Shown here piece after piece: positions 47,494 to 54,829 of a stretch of DNA of 64,000 nucleotides. The stretch lies in the NCBI GenBank assembly GCA_017520935.1, contig JAFXEF010000013.1, forward strand, positions 1 to 64,000, written 5' to 3'. Positions within the stretch are counted from its first letter, which is position 1. Every line of letters begins with the position of its first letter. The stretch comes from Bacteroidaceae bacterium. GTDB lineage: Bacteria; Bacteroidota; Bacteroidia; Bacteroidales; Bacteroidaceae. The translations under genes were made by a program, and so were the position numbers. The notes below the pieces were generated by a model that saw only the letters and a program-made list of their open reading frames with translations, searched no databases and was not told the DNA's origin.

Positions 47494-48575
47494 TTGTCCC
47501 AATATTTAATCAGTCTTTTCAGTTCTTTCTTCGTCACCGGCACCACTGCACCGTGCTTCTGCTCCGAGAAATTGGTGCGGCGCATGGGGCACTGCCCATC
47601 ATCAAAGTAGCCGAGAGGAGTGAAATGCTCCAGGTCGGTGGTTTCACAGAAATAGAAGTTGTGAGGTTCTATGGAATAGCGGTCTTGCATCAGCACCCAC
47701 TTTTGCTCCCCAATCCGCTTCCACAGCATCGGAGCCTCGTGTACCTGATCCAATCCATCGTCGAACGGGACAAAGGTATATGGTCCTGTGAGCGACTGGC
47801 TTACGGCATGGCGCGGATGTCCGTGCTCAGTGCAGAAGAGATGATAGGTGTCACCTATCTTCGTGATGTCCGAGTCGATAATATGCCTGATGACACGTCC
47901 CTGCTCATCGGTCTGCCCTTTCAACAGCACTTGAGGTTCGCTGGTCATGCATGTGAAATCGCCATTCATATAGACATAGCGGATGTGGTTACGCCCACGC
48001 TGGAAGCGCGTGGTAAAGTGCATGAGTATGTGCCCGTCATCAGTGGCAATCATCTCCGGTGCCCACACGCATCCCACTTCGCTCCAAGGCAGCGGATGTC
48101 CCTCGCCGTCAACCTCCCCTGTAGGGCAGGTGAGCGAAGAGAAGTCAAGATTGGTCCGTTGCCAATGGATAAGGTCAAAGGAACGAAGCAACACCAGTCC
48201 GCGATTGTTGCCCCAGTCATATTTCTTGCCGTCGCGTTCCCACTGGGTCGAGCGTACGCCATCACGCTGTCCAAACACATGCAAGTCCGTCATAGCTATG
48301 CAAAATGCGCCATCGGGAGCACGGAAAATATAGGGGTCGCGTATGCCCTTCTGCACTGCTATCGTATCACCGGCCATGATGGGGCTATCATCATTAAGGG
48401 CAGTCCACGTATAGCCATCCCACGAATAGGCCATGTGTAATCCGTGATCCTGGTCCTTGTGGTAGACCATCACATAACCTGCCATACCCCTCTCCTTGGG
48501 TATACGCTTCTTTGCTTGCATGGGGGAAGAAAAGATAAGGGTGGCAAGCAACACCATTGTGAAAAACCGTCTCAT
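47490..48575 (-). CDS. GH43-like five-bladed propeller glycosidase, copy A
   Basis: The 361-residue secreted protein (signal ending near MQAKK) has propeller repeats with GH43-like acidic motifs: GIRDPYIF for the base, the central VGCVWAPEM and HEAPMLWKR near the Glu position. It is close to the protein at 59989 over the whole length (shared AGYVMVYHKD, TDLHVFGQRD, NRGLVL). Arabinosidase activity is plausible beside GH51, but the subfamily cannot be set by eye. It is first in a two-gene operon. Confidence 0.75.
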   Translation of the reverse strand: MRRFFTMVLLATLIFSSPMQAKKRIPKERGMAGYVMVYHKDQDHGLHMAYSWDGYTWTALNDDSPIMAGDTIAVQKGIRDPYIFRAPDGAFCIAMTDLHVFGQRDGVRSTQWERDGKKYDWGNNRGLVLLRSFDLIHWQRTNLDFSSLTCPTGEVDGEGHPLPWSEVGCVWAPEMIATDDGHILMHFTTRFQRGRNHIRYVYMNGDFTCMTSEPQVLLKGQTDEQGRVIRHIIDSDITKIGDTYHLFCTEHGHPRHAVSQSLTGPYTFVPFDDGLDQVHEAPMLWKRIGEQKWVLMQDRYSIEPHNFYFCETTDLEHFTPLGYFDDGQCPMRRTNFSEQKHGAVVPVTKKELKRLIKYWDK

Positions 48576-48602
48576 AGTACTGTCATTATGTTATTGATGT
48601 TG

Positions 48603-48668
48603 CAAAAGTATAAAGAAAAACTTTACGTGAATGGTCCAAAATCACCCGATACGATGACAATATGAGCC
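48603..48668 (-). promoter_or_regulatory. Promoter B with shared operator
   Basis: TACTTTTG (48610-48603) is the -7 box. GGCTCATATTGTC (48668-48656) and, after 4 bases, TATCGGGTGAT (48651-48641) form the operator, at 46 bases from the box. It precedes the GH43-like/GH51 operon. Confidence 0.75.
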
Positions 48669-48693
48669 ATCGGCAATGAGGGTCAAAAAAAGC

Positions 48694-48724
48694 GATGCCG
48701 CCCGAAATCACTCCGGGCGGCATC
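48694..48724 (-). terminator. Hairpin after the third WGNLW peptide gene
   Basis: GATGCCGCCCG pairs with CGGGCGGCATC over 11 base pairs with a 9-base loop. On the minus strand it is followed by six T within ten bases. It separates the surface-protein/peptide unit from promoter B. Confidence 0.7.
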
Positions 48725-48768
48725 CACACTATCTACTAATCTATTGATGAGAAAAATTACGATTCATC

Positions 48769-48942
48769 TTATTCTTCACCGACCCACAGGTTGCCCCATG
48801 TGCCACGGCGGCCACGCGAAAGCATGTCGCTATTATCTGCCTCTGTTTCAGACAGGCCCACACCAGGCGAACTTGCAATCATCTCTTCCATCTCGATATC
48901 CATCACGCTCACCTCGGGAGCCATATATACAGTCTTTTTCAT
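48769..48942 (-). CDS. WGNLW peptide, distant third member
   Basis: From the ATG at 48942 the 57-residue product reads MKKTVYMAPEVSVMDIEMEE, then MIASSPGVG, a polar stretch and SRGRRGTWGNLWVGEE. A GTG at 48954 could add four residues. It shares the YMxPxxxVxxIxM block, the small-residue segment and the RRGxxWGNLW end with the pair at 18631 and 21835. It begins 17 bases after the surface protein gene and is likely cotranscribed with it under the operator at promoter C. Confidence 0.75.
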   Translation of the reverse strand: MKKTVYMAPEVSVMDIEMEEMIASSPGVGLSETEADNSDMLSRGRRGTWGNLWVGEE

Positions 48943-48959
48943 ATCTTTATGCACTTTAT

Positions 48960-50831
48960 TTATTTTATTACCATCTTCTTACCATTCACAATATAGATTC
49001 CCTTTACCGGTGAAGCCACCTCACGACCCATCATATCATATACCACTGAAGGCTGATTCTCCATCACAGACATGCTTTCCACTCCTGTTGTTGCTCCGCC
49101 AATGCGCAGGACAGGTGCTTCATTGTTTGGCACCGTCAAATAAGCACGGAAGGGCACCACTGTGGGTTGGGTTGCACCAACACGGAAGAAAGCCACCTCC
49201 TCGTTCTGCTTCTGCAATACATAGCTTCCCTCAGGAATCACCTCAGAGGCATACACACCCGTCAGCAATCCATTGACCGTACTCTCGGGTGCGACCACTG
49301 CGGTTGACGTCAACTCCAGCGTTCCTTCATTCTTCAGCAACACAGGCTTATTGGCTTCGACGGACGACACCTTCTCGCCCTGCACAGCACCATCAGCCAC
49401 GTCGGTCAGGCTATATACCTCAACCTCAGAATCAGCGGGTAGCTCGGCATCGAAGGGAACACACAGCGTGCTATATCCTGCAGCCGATACGGTTGCAGTG
49501 TAGGTCATGGGGACATTATTCTCCGCAGCCATGGCTATCAATCCCTCAACATCACCCTCATTCAGATGGGTCAAATCGCATACAGGGCTCTCGTCGACCA
49601 TTTCCAAATACCATCTTTGGTCATCGTTATTCCAATTTCCATTAGCAATATATTCCTGATTATAAGGATTTGCATGACCATTATTTGCATTGTTCTTCGT
49701 ATTCTTTATCTTGAACTCATAGCGCCCGGTTCCTACGGGCTTGACCGTTTCAAAATAAACGGCGTTCACACTGTTGTTGGTGAGCATCCACTTGTCGCCA
49801 TTCGTCGTATTCGTAGGAGTAGAAACATAAGCTTTATTCACAACATCATACAGATAACTCTTTTCACCATCCGCGGACTTAATCACAGCATACTTTCCTG
49901 CATTATTCTTATCTCCTTGCATCAGGATGTCACTATTATCCGCATTCATACCACCCCAATAAAGCGACCTTTTCTTATTGTATATATAATATACCTTATC
50001 GGAAGCTATTTCAAGAGGAGTCAATGATTCAAACTGTTCTTTAGGAAGCAGATAGCTCTTCTCCTCAAAAATTGCAGAAGCATATCCTCCTACATAATCC
50101 AGATTTGAGATTACAATGCTTTCGCCATTAAACACACGGGCATCAGCCGGAAGCTCATTCACAGCTTCAACTTTTACATAATCATATTTACCAAAATCGG
50201 CATAACCATCCTGTCTGTCCGCATTAGCAGCGATATAGACAGCTGACCCTGCAGGCATGTATACGAAAAATGTCTCAGCTGTCGACTCCGCTATTTTCAG
50301 GTCAATTCGATGAAACGACAACACCTTTTCAAAATTGTCTGATGCAGGATTCAGATAAAGCAAAGTTAGATGCATCGCATCGCCACTCGTGTACTGAGCC
50401 GACATACTGAACTTATACCAAGAAGCCTCCGAAGTGATATTCTTATACCTCATGGTTATCGCATAATAAATGCTGCTCGGTTTTCCTGAAGCAAAAGTTC
50501 CATCGGCCTTAAGCCAAACCATATTGGCGTTAGAAGAGAACCCGTCTGCAACAGTTTCGCCATAGCTACCCGTACCATCCGTCAGTCCAAAACCATTGGC
50601 ATGGTTCATTCTTGACTTGAAGATTCCCCATGGGCACGATGGGTCCGTAGGAGTGGGAGTCGCCTGTTTAAAGATTGCTCTCGTCAGTTCAACATCCGCA
50701 AAAAGCGTTGAATAATCATTAATTACTGGGTCTACGGGTTCCTCCTCTTGTGCAATGGCAAAGCCCATTGCCAGTGCGGCCACCATGCAGGAGAGCAGGC
50801 CGCGCTTGAAAAGTTGTTTACTGTTTTTCAT
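48960..50831 (-). CDS. Secreted surface protein with lectin-like region and type IX-like tail
   Basis: The 623-residue protein has a signal peptide (ending near GFAIAQ), beta-rich N-terminal modules (residues 30-240), a region near 265-400 with repeats like YYIYNKKRSLYWGG and GKYAVIKSADGEKSYLYD that recalls ricin-type lectins, then a beta domain and a tail YDMMGREVASPVKGIYIVNG. I see no catalytic motif. The operator at its promoter ties it to the polysaccharide regulon, so glycan binding at the surface is a reasonable inference. Confidence 0.65.
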   Translation of the reverse strand: MKNSKQLFKRGLLSCMVAALAMGFAIAQEEEPVDPVINDYSTLFADVELTRAIFKQATPTPTDPSCPWGIFKSRMNHANGFGLTDGTGSYGETVADGFSSNANMVWLKADGTFASGKPSSIYYAITMRYKNITSEASWYKFSMSAQYTSGDAMHLTLLYLNPASDNFEKVLSFHRIDLKIAESTAETFFVYMPAGSAVYIAANADRQDGYADFGKYDYVKVEAVNELPADARVFNGESIVISNLDYVGGYASAIFEEKSYLLPKEQFESLTPLEIASDKVYYIYNKKRSLYWGGMNADNSDILMQGDKNNAGKYAVIKSADGEKSYLYDVVNKAYVSTPTNTTNGDKWMLTNNSVNAVYFETVKPVGTGRYEFKIKNTKNNANNGHANPYNQEYIANGNWNNDDQRWYLEMVDESPVCDLTHLNEGDVEGLIAMAAENNVPMTYTATVSAAGYSTLCVPFDAELPADSEVEVYSLTDVADGAVQGEKVSSVEANKPVLLKNEGTLELTSTAVVAPESTVNGLLTGVYASEVIPEGSYVLQKQNEEVAFFRVGATQPTVVPFRAYLTVPNNEAPVLRIGGATTGVESMSVMENQPSVVYDMMGREVASPVKGIYIVNGKKMVIK

Positions 50832-50953
50832 TTTTATTCACGTTAAAAAAGTTAAATCTATTTTATCGGCTGCAAAGATTGCGCAAACGAACGTAACGCA
50901 AGCTTGCTTGCTGGTTACAAAGTGAGTGCAGCCTATCTTCGCAAAATATGCTG

Positions 50954-51020
50954 CAAAGATAGCGCATCCCATCCAAGCAATATGGGATAAAATGCGCCCG
51001 ATACGATGACAATATGAACC
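50954..51020 (-). promoter_or_regulatory. Promoter C with shared operator
   Basis: TATCTTTG (50961-50954) is the -7 box. GGTTCATATTGTC (51020-51008) and TATCGGGCGC (51003-50994) form the operator, 47 bases from the box. The leader to the start codon at 50831 is about 115 bases. Confidence 0.75.
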
Positions 51021-51152
51021 ACTCGCACAGACATCAATAGTTTTGCCTGCGCTCTATCCGATGGACATGCACTATCCGTCGTTTTCGATACAATCAGGTG
51101 TTTGAAATAGTTTTACTACACCAGAAAACAGTTTTTTCTACACCATATATTT

Positions 51153-51236
51153 TATATCCCAAGGCTTGGTATGTATATCCCAAGGTTTGGTACGTACATC
51201 CCAAGGCTTGGTACGTACATCCCAAAGCTTGGGATA
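51153..51236. repeat. Four tandem 21-base repeats
   Basis: Units resemble TATATCCCAAGGCTTGGTATG, each with the small palindrome CCAAGGCTTGG. The array as a whole is also palindromic, since it starts TTTATATCCC and ends GGGATATAAA. It lies between the GH43 gene at 51366 and promoter C, downstream of the former. It could act as a multi-hairpin transcription end or a protein-binding array. Confidence 0.75.
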
Positions 51237-51365
51237 TAAAATACATCATGCAGAAACAACATATTCAGCCACTACGCAAAGAAATAAGTGCGAGGAGAAG
51301 CAACTCCTATGTTCGTAATGTATTACTACCCTTTATTTATATCTAATAATATGGCACGAGCCAAC

Positions 51366-52949
51366 TTACACCCCCCGATAGTGCAGATAGTCTACATCAA
51401 TCCAACCCTCTTCGGTATGGTCATTGAAGCTGTATACACCTATACGGTCGCCCCGGTAGTGCCCCCACACCATACGGTAGGGTTCCCCAAAGGGAACGAA
51501 ATGGCAGCCATCGAGACTATAGTAATAGGTAGCCATGCCATCGAGTCCCCAGCGTGTCTGTAGCCATATATAGAGGTGCTCTATACGCTCACCTTTCACG
51601 TAGTGTCCGTCAATGTGCTGTTCGAGGTAGCGTGCTCCCTTTTCTTGCACGATGCCTATGCCTGAACTTGTCGACGAGAAATGGCATAGTCCCGCATGTT
51701 GTCCGTCGGCCATATTGCTGACATCAGCCTTGATGGTCACGCAGTTGGCAGAGGTGCGCCAAGAACGCTGGGTAAGGGTGTTGCCCGCCTTGAGCAGCTG
51801 CCCCGGCACCAAAGGACGGAAAGCCTTGAGACGTATCCATCCGGGGCGTTCGGTGAGCGAGAACATCGAAGTGCGTGGCTGATAGTTCCACTGCCATTGC
51901 GGAGCGAGCGTGGAAGTATCAAATTCATCGCTGCGAGCTATTGTGAGACGTTCTTCCTCTATCTTGGGCATGGGACCTGTCCACACCATGCTGCCCGGCA
52001 TGCCTGCACTGAGGTCGCCCAGCATAGGCCAGCCGTCAATCCACGTGACAGGAAGCAGGCTCGCAATGCGTCCGCTCCAGTCGCCTGTACCGTGATGGGT
52101 GAAGAAGTACCACTTGCCCTCAGTTCCCTCGACGATGCCGCCTTGGTTGGGTTCGTTGGCCTCACGGCAAGGGAGTAGCAGCTGGTGCTCCTCCTTGAAG
52201 TCGCCCGTAAGGCAGGTATCGCGCTTGGCCATCACGTACCGCCCCAAGTGACGCTTATGCTCGCTGAAGATGAGGTAGTAGTACTTGCCGTGACGAATGA
52301 GTTTGTTGGCCTCCCGGTGGTTGCCCTCGTTGACGAGCCGGGCACTTTCGAGGTCGATGCTCCTGCAGTCATCGGCCATGCGGAACATATAGGTCTTGCA
52401 GTTGTCGCGGAAACAGGTGCCGAGAAAGTAGCCCTGCCCCTCGTCGTCCCAGATGGCGGTGCAGTCGTCCCACCCGCTATCGGCCATGAGGCAGATAAGC
52501 GGATCCCACGGGCCTGCGGCATCGGGTGCCGAGGTCATGAAGTAGCCCTCATCGGGAGTGCCGAAGAAGATGTAGAATCGATCCTTGTGGTAGCGTATGG
52601 AACCGGCCCACACCCCACGTCCGTAGCGGTTCATCACGTCCCAGTTGAGCGCGGGTCCTATTTGCGTGAGGTCGGTGACGGCATTGCCCACAATCTCCCA
52701 GTTGACGAGGTCGCGGGAGTGCAGCACCGTCATGCCGGGTGAGAACTGCATGGTAGAGGAGATGGCGTAGTAGTCGTCGCCCACGCGGATGCAGTCGAGG
52801 TCGCTGTAGTCCGATGGCAGCACTGGGTTGCAGTAGGTGCCATCAGGTTGCTGCCCCCACCGTGTCCATTGTCCCCAGGAGGGTTGCTGAGAAATCGCCA
52901 TGCGCCATGCACACAGCGCTGCAAGGAGAATTATCAGTCGCTTCGTCAT
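51366..52949 (-). CDS. GH43 glycosidase with C-terminal beta-sandwich
   Basis: I start at the ATG at 52949 (MTKRLIILLAALCAWRMAIS, a signal peptide); the frame extends only to a TTG upstream. The 527-residue protein has the GH43 propeller (base Asp in PSDYSDLDC, Asp in WDDCTAIWDD, likely Glu in NHREANKL) and a GH43_C2-type sandwich from about 330 (SDEFDTSTLAPQWQW). It resembles beta-xylosidase/arabinofuranosidase enzymes such as the one at 37476. It is transcribed divergently from the GH43 gene at 53155. Confidence 0.85.
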   Translation of the reverse strand: MTKRLIILLAALCAWRMAISQQPSWGQWTRWGQQPDGTYCNPVLPSDYSDLDCIRVGDDYYAISSTMQFSPGMTVLHSRDLVNWEIVGNAVTDLTQIGPALNWDVMNRYGRGVWAGSIRYHKDRFYIFFGTPDEGYFMTSAPDAAGPWDPLICLMADSGWDDCTAIWDDEGQGYFLGTCFRDNCKTYMFRMADDCRSIDLESARLVNEGNHREANKLIRHGKYYYLIFSEHKRHLGRYVMAKRDTCLTGDFKEEHQLLLPCREANEPNQGGIVEGTEGKWYFFTHHGTGDWSGRIASLLPVTWIDGWPMLGDLSAGMPGSMVWTGPMPKIEEERLTIARSDEFDTSTLAPQWQWNYQPRTSMFSLTERPGWIRLKAFRPLVPGQLLKAGNTLTQRSWRTSANCVTIKADVSNMADGQHAGLCHFSSTSSGIGIVQEKGARYLEQHIDGHYVKGERIEHLYIWLQTRWGLDGMATYYYSLDGCHFVPFGEPYRMVWGHYRGDRIGVYSFNDHTEEGWIDVDYLHYRGV

Positions 52950-52980
52950 ACTGTCTGTGTGTTTCAATGAGCATCCGATG

Positions 52981-52988
52981 CAAATATA
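52981..52988 (-). promoter_or_regulatory. -7 box of the GH43 gene at 51366
   Basis: On the minus strand TATATTTG matches TAnnTTTG, 32 bases before the start codon. No operator copy lies on this strand, but operator E is only 50 bases upstream on the other strand. Confidence 0.5.
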
Positions 52989-53037
52989 ACCATCTTGTTG
53001 TAATAATTTCCACCCCTCATAGAAAAAAGCAGGGAAA

Positions 53038-53104
53038 GGTTCGTTTTATCCCCCTTTTGGGTGAAAAATGTCGGAGAAGGATAAACTCATTCTACCTATC
53101 TTTG
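53038..53104 (+). promoter_or_regulatory. Promoter E with shared operator
   Basis: TATCTTTG (53097-53104) is the -7 box. GGTTCGTTTTATC (53038-53050) and, after 4 bases, TTTTGGGTGA (53055-53064) form a diverged operator, 47 bases from the box. It implies that transcription begins near 53111, past the first in-frame ATG at 53068. Confidence 0.65.
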
Positions 53105-53154
53105 CAGTACAACACAAGAGATGTTGCTCAATAACCGAAACAAACAGAAGAACT

Positions 53155-54720
53155 ATGCAGACAAGACTCAAACAGCTACTGACAGCCCTGCTCATGGTAT
53201 GTGCCACCTGCCTCCCGGCACAGGACTACCCCTATGCCCTGCTTGCAGGCGACTACCCCGACCCTACGGTCATGCGCGACGGCGACGACTTCTACATGAC
53301 CCACTCCCCCTTCGTCCATGCACCGGGCTTCCTCATCTGGCACTCGCGCGACCTGCACCGATGGGAACCCATCGCCCGCGTATGTCCCGACTACGAGGGG
53401 TCGGCCATGGCTCCCGACCTGATCAAGCACGACGGACGCTACTACCTGTACTACCCCACGGCCACAGGTGAGGTGTATGTCATCCATACCGACGACCTGC
53501 GTGGCGAGTGGAGCCAACCCGTACGGCTCAATGTCAAGGGCATCGACCCCGGCCATGTGGTGGGCGAGGATGGGCGGCGCTACCTCTACATCAACGACGG
53601 ACGCATGGTGCAGCTCTCTGACGACGGCCTCAGCGTTACGTCGGAGGCGAAGAAGGTCTACAACGGCTGGACATTCCCTGCCGAATGGGAAACCGAAGGG
53701 ATGTGGCTCGAGTCACCCAAGCTCATCTATAAGAATGGATACTACTATATGACCTCGGCCGAGGGGGGTACGGCAGGGCCTCCCACCAGCCACATGTGCG
53801 CGATGGCGCGCTCACGTTCGGTGCACGGTCCGTGGGAAGACTCGCCCTACAATCCGCTCGTGCACACCTACAGCGCCTCGGAGCCTTGGTGGTCGAAAGG
53901 GCACGGCACGCTCATCGACGATGCCGACGGCAACTGGTGGATGATCTACCACGCCTACCCCAACGGGCAATACACCCTCGGGCGTCACACCCTGATAGAG
54001 CCCATGCGCTACACCGCCGACGGATGGTTCGTGCCCGACACCGCACGAGCCCTGCCTGCCGGTATCGTCTCCCATACGGCGACAGGCAGTGCTACCAATG
54101 ATGACTTCTCGGGCACCAAGCCCGGCCTACAATGGATGGGATGGCGCGAGAACCCGATGCGCCACCTCGGCACAGGCAACGGCAAGCTGCAGCTGCGCGC
54201 CAAGGGCAGTCACCCCGCCGATGCACGCCTGCTGCTTACTACAGCAGGGCATAGGACCTACGAGACCAGCGTCGGCATACAGGTGGGTCGCAACAGTCAA
54301 GGCGGCATGCTCCTCTACTATAACGAGCAGGCATATGCCGGTGTTATGGCCGACCGGAAGAACATCTATGTATACACCTGTGCCGCACAGCCACAAGTGC
54401 TACCCAATACCCTCGGCCGACACTTCACCGTGCGCCTGCTCAATCGTGCCGACCGCCTCACTATCGAGGCAAGCAGCGACAATGCTATCTGGCACACGCT
54501 GGCCGAGGACATCGACGTGAGCCACATGCACCACAACCGCTACAAGGGCTTCTTCGCCCTGCGTATCGCGCTGGCCTCGGCAGGGCGTGGCAAGGCAACC
54601 TTCACCCGCTTCCGCTACCAAGGCTCTGAACCCGTAGGACTTCTTTGTATGAGAGATGCGTGTTACCACATTGCTTATGGAAGCGACATCAGATGTGGAG
54701 GCCATAAAGGGGAAAAATAA
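53155..54720 (+). CDS. GH43 glycosidase
   Basis: I start at the ATG at 53155 (MQTRLKQLLTALLMVCATCL, a signal peptide); earlier ATGs lie before the predicted transcription start. The 521-residue protein has the GH43 catalytic Asp in AGDYPDPTVM, Asp in KGIDPGHVVG and Glu in LESPKLIY, and a C-terminal sandwich with DDFSGTKPGLQW. The substrate is probably an arabinose- or xylose-containing side chain. A broken copy of its 3' end lies at 61131. The next gene has its own promoter. Confidence 0.87.
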   Translation: MQTRLKQLLTALLMVCATCLPAQDYPYALLAGDYPDPTVMRDGDDFYMTHSPFVHAPGFLIWHSRDLHRWEPIARVCPDYEGSAMAPDLIKHDGRYYLYYPTATGEVYVIHTDDLRGEWSQPVRLNVKGIDPGHVVGEDGRRYLYINDGRMVQLSDDGLSVTSEAKKVYNGWTFPAEWETEGMWLESPKLIYKNGYYYMTSAEGGTAGPPTSHMCAMARSRSVHGPWEDSPYNPLVHTYSASEPWWSKGHGTLIDDADGNWWMIYHAYPNGQYTLGRHTLIEPMRYTADGWFVPDTARALPAGIVSHTATGSATNDDFSGTKPGLQWMGWRENPMRHLGTGNGKLQLRAKGSHPADARLLLTTAGHRTYETSVGIQVGRNSQGGMLLYYNEQAYAGVMADRKNIYVYTCAAQPQVLPNTLGRHFTVRLLNRADRLTIEASSDNAIWHTLAEDIDVSHMHHNRYKGFFALRIALASAGRGKATFTRFRYQGSEPVGLLCMRDACYHIAYGSDIRCGGHKGEK

Positions 54721-54737
54721 AGTGCCGAAGCATTAAT

Positions 54738-54804
54738 GGCTCAGTTTGTCCCCATATAAGAAGATTTTGGTCTAAGGGTATCCCGTGATTTTTTAATAAC
54801 TTTG
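54738..54804 (+). promoter_or_regulatory. Promoter D with shared operator
   Basis: TAACTTTG (54797-54804) is the -7 box. GGCTCAGTTTGTC (54738-54750) is the operator half, 47 bases from the box; the second half is weak (CATATAAGAAGA). It drives the lyase, GH31 and GH43-like genes. Confidence 0.65.
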
Positions 54805-54829
54805 CCACGAAACTAAAAAAGACAACTCT

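Noticed and set aside
51153..51236. Possible CRISPR array
   Set aside because: The 21-base units abut with no spacers and no cas gene is near.
53068..53154. Upstream ATG for the GH43 gene at 53155
   Set aside because: It precedes the -7 box at 53097-53104, and the signal peptide starts at 53155.
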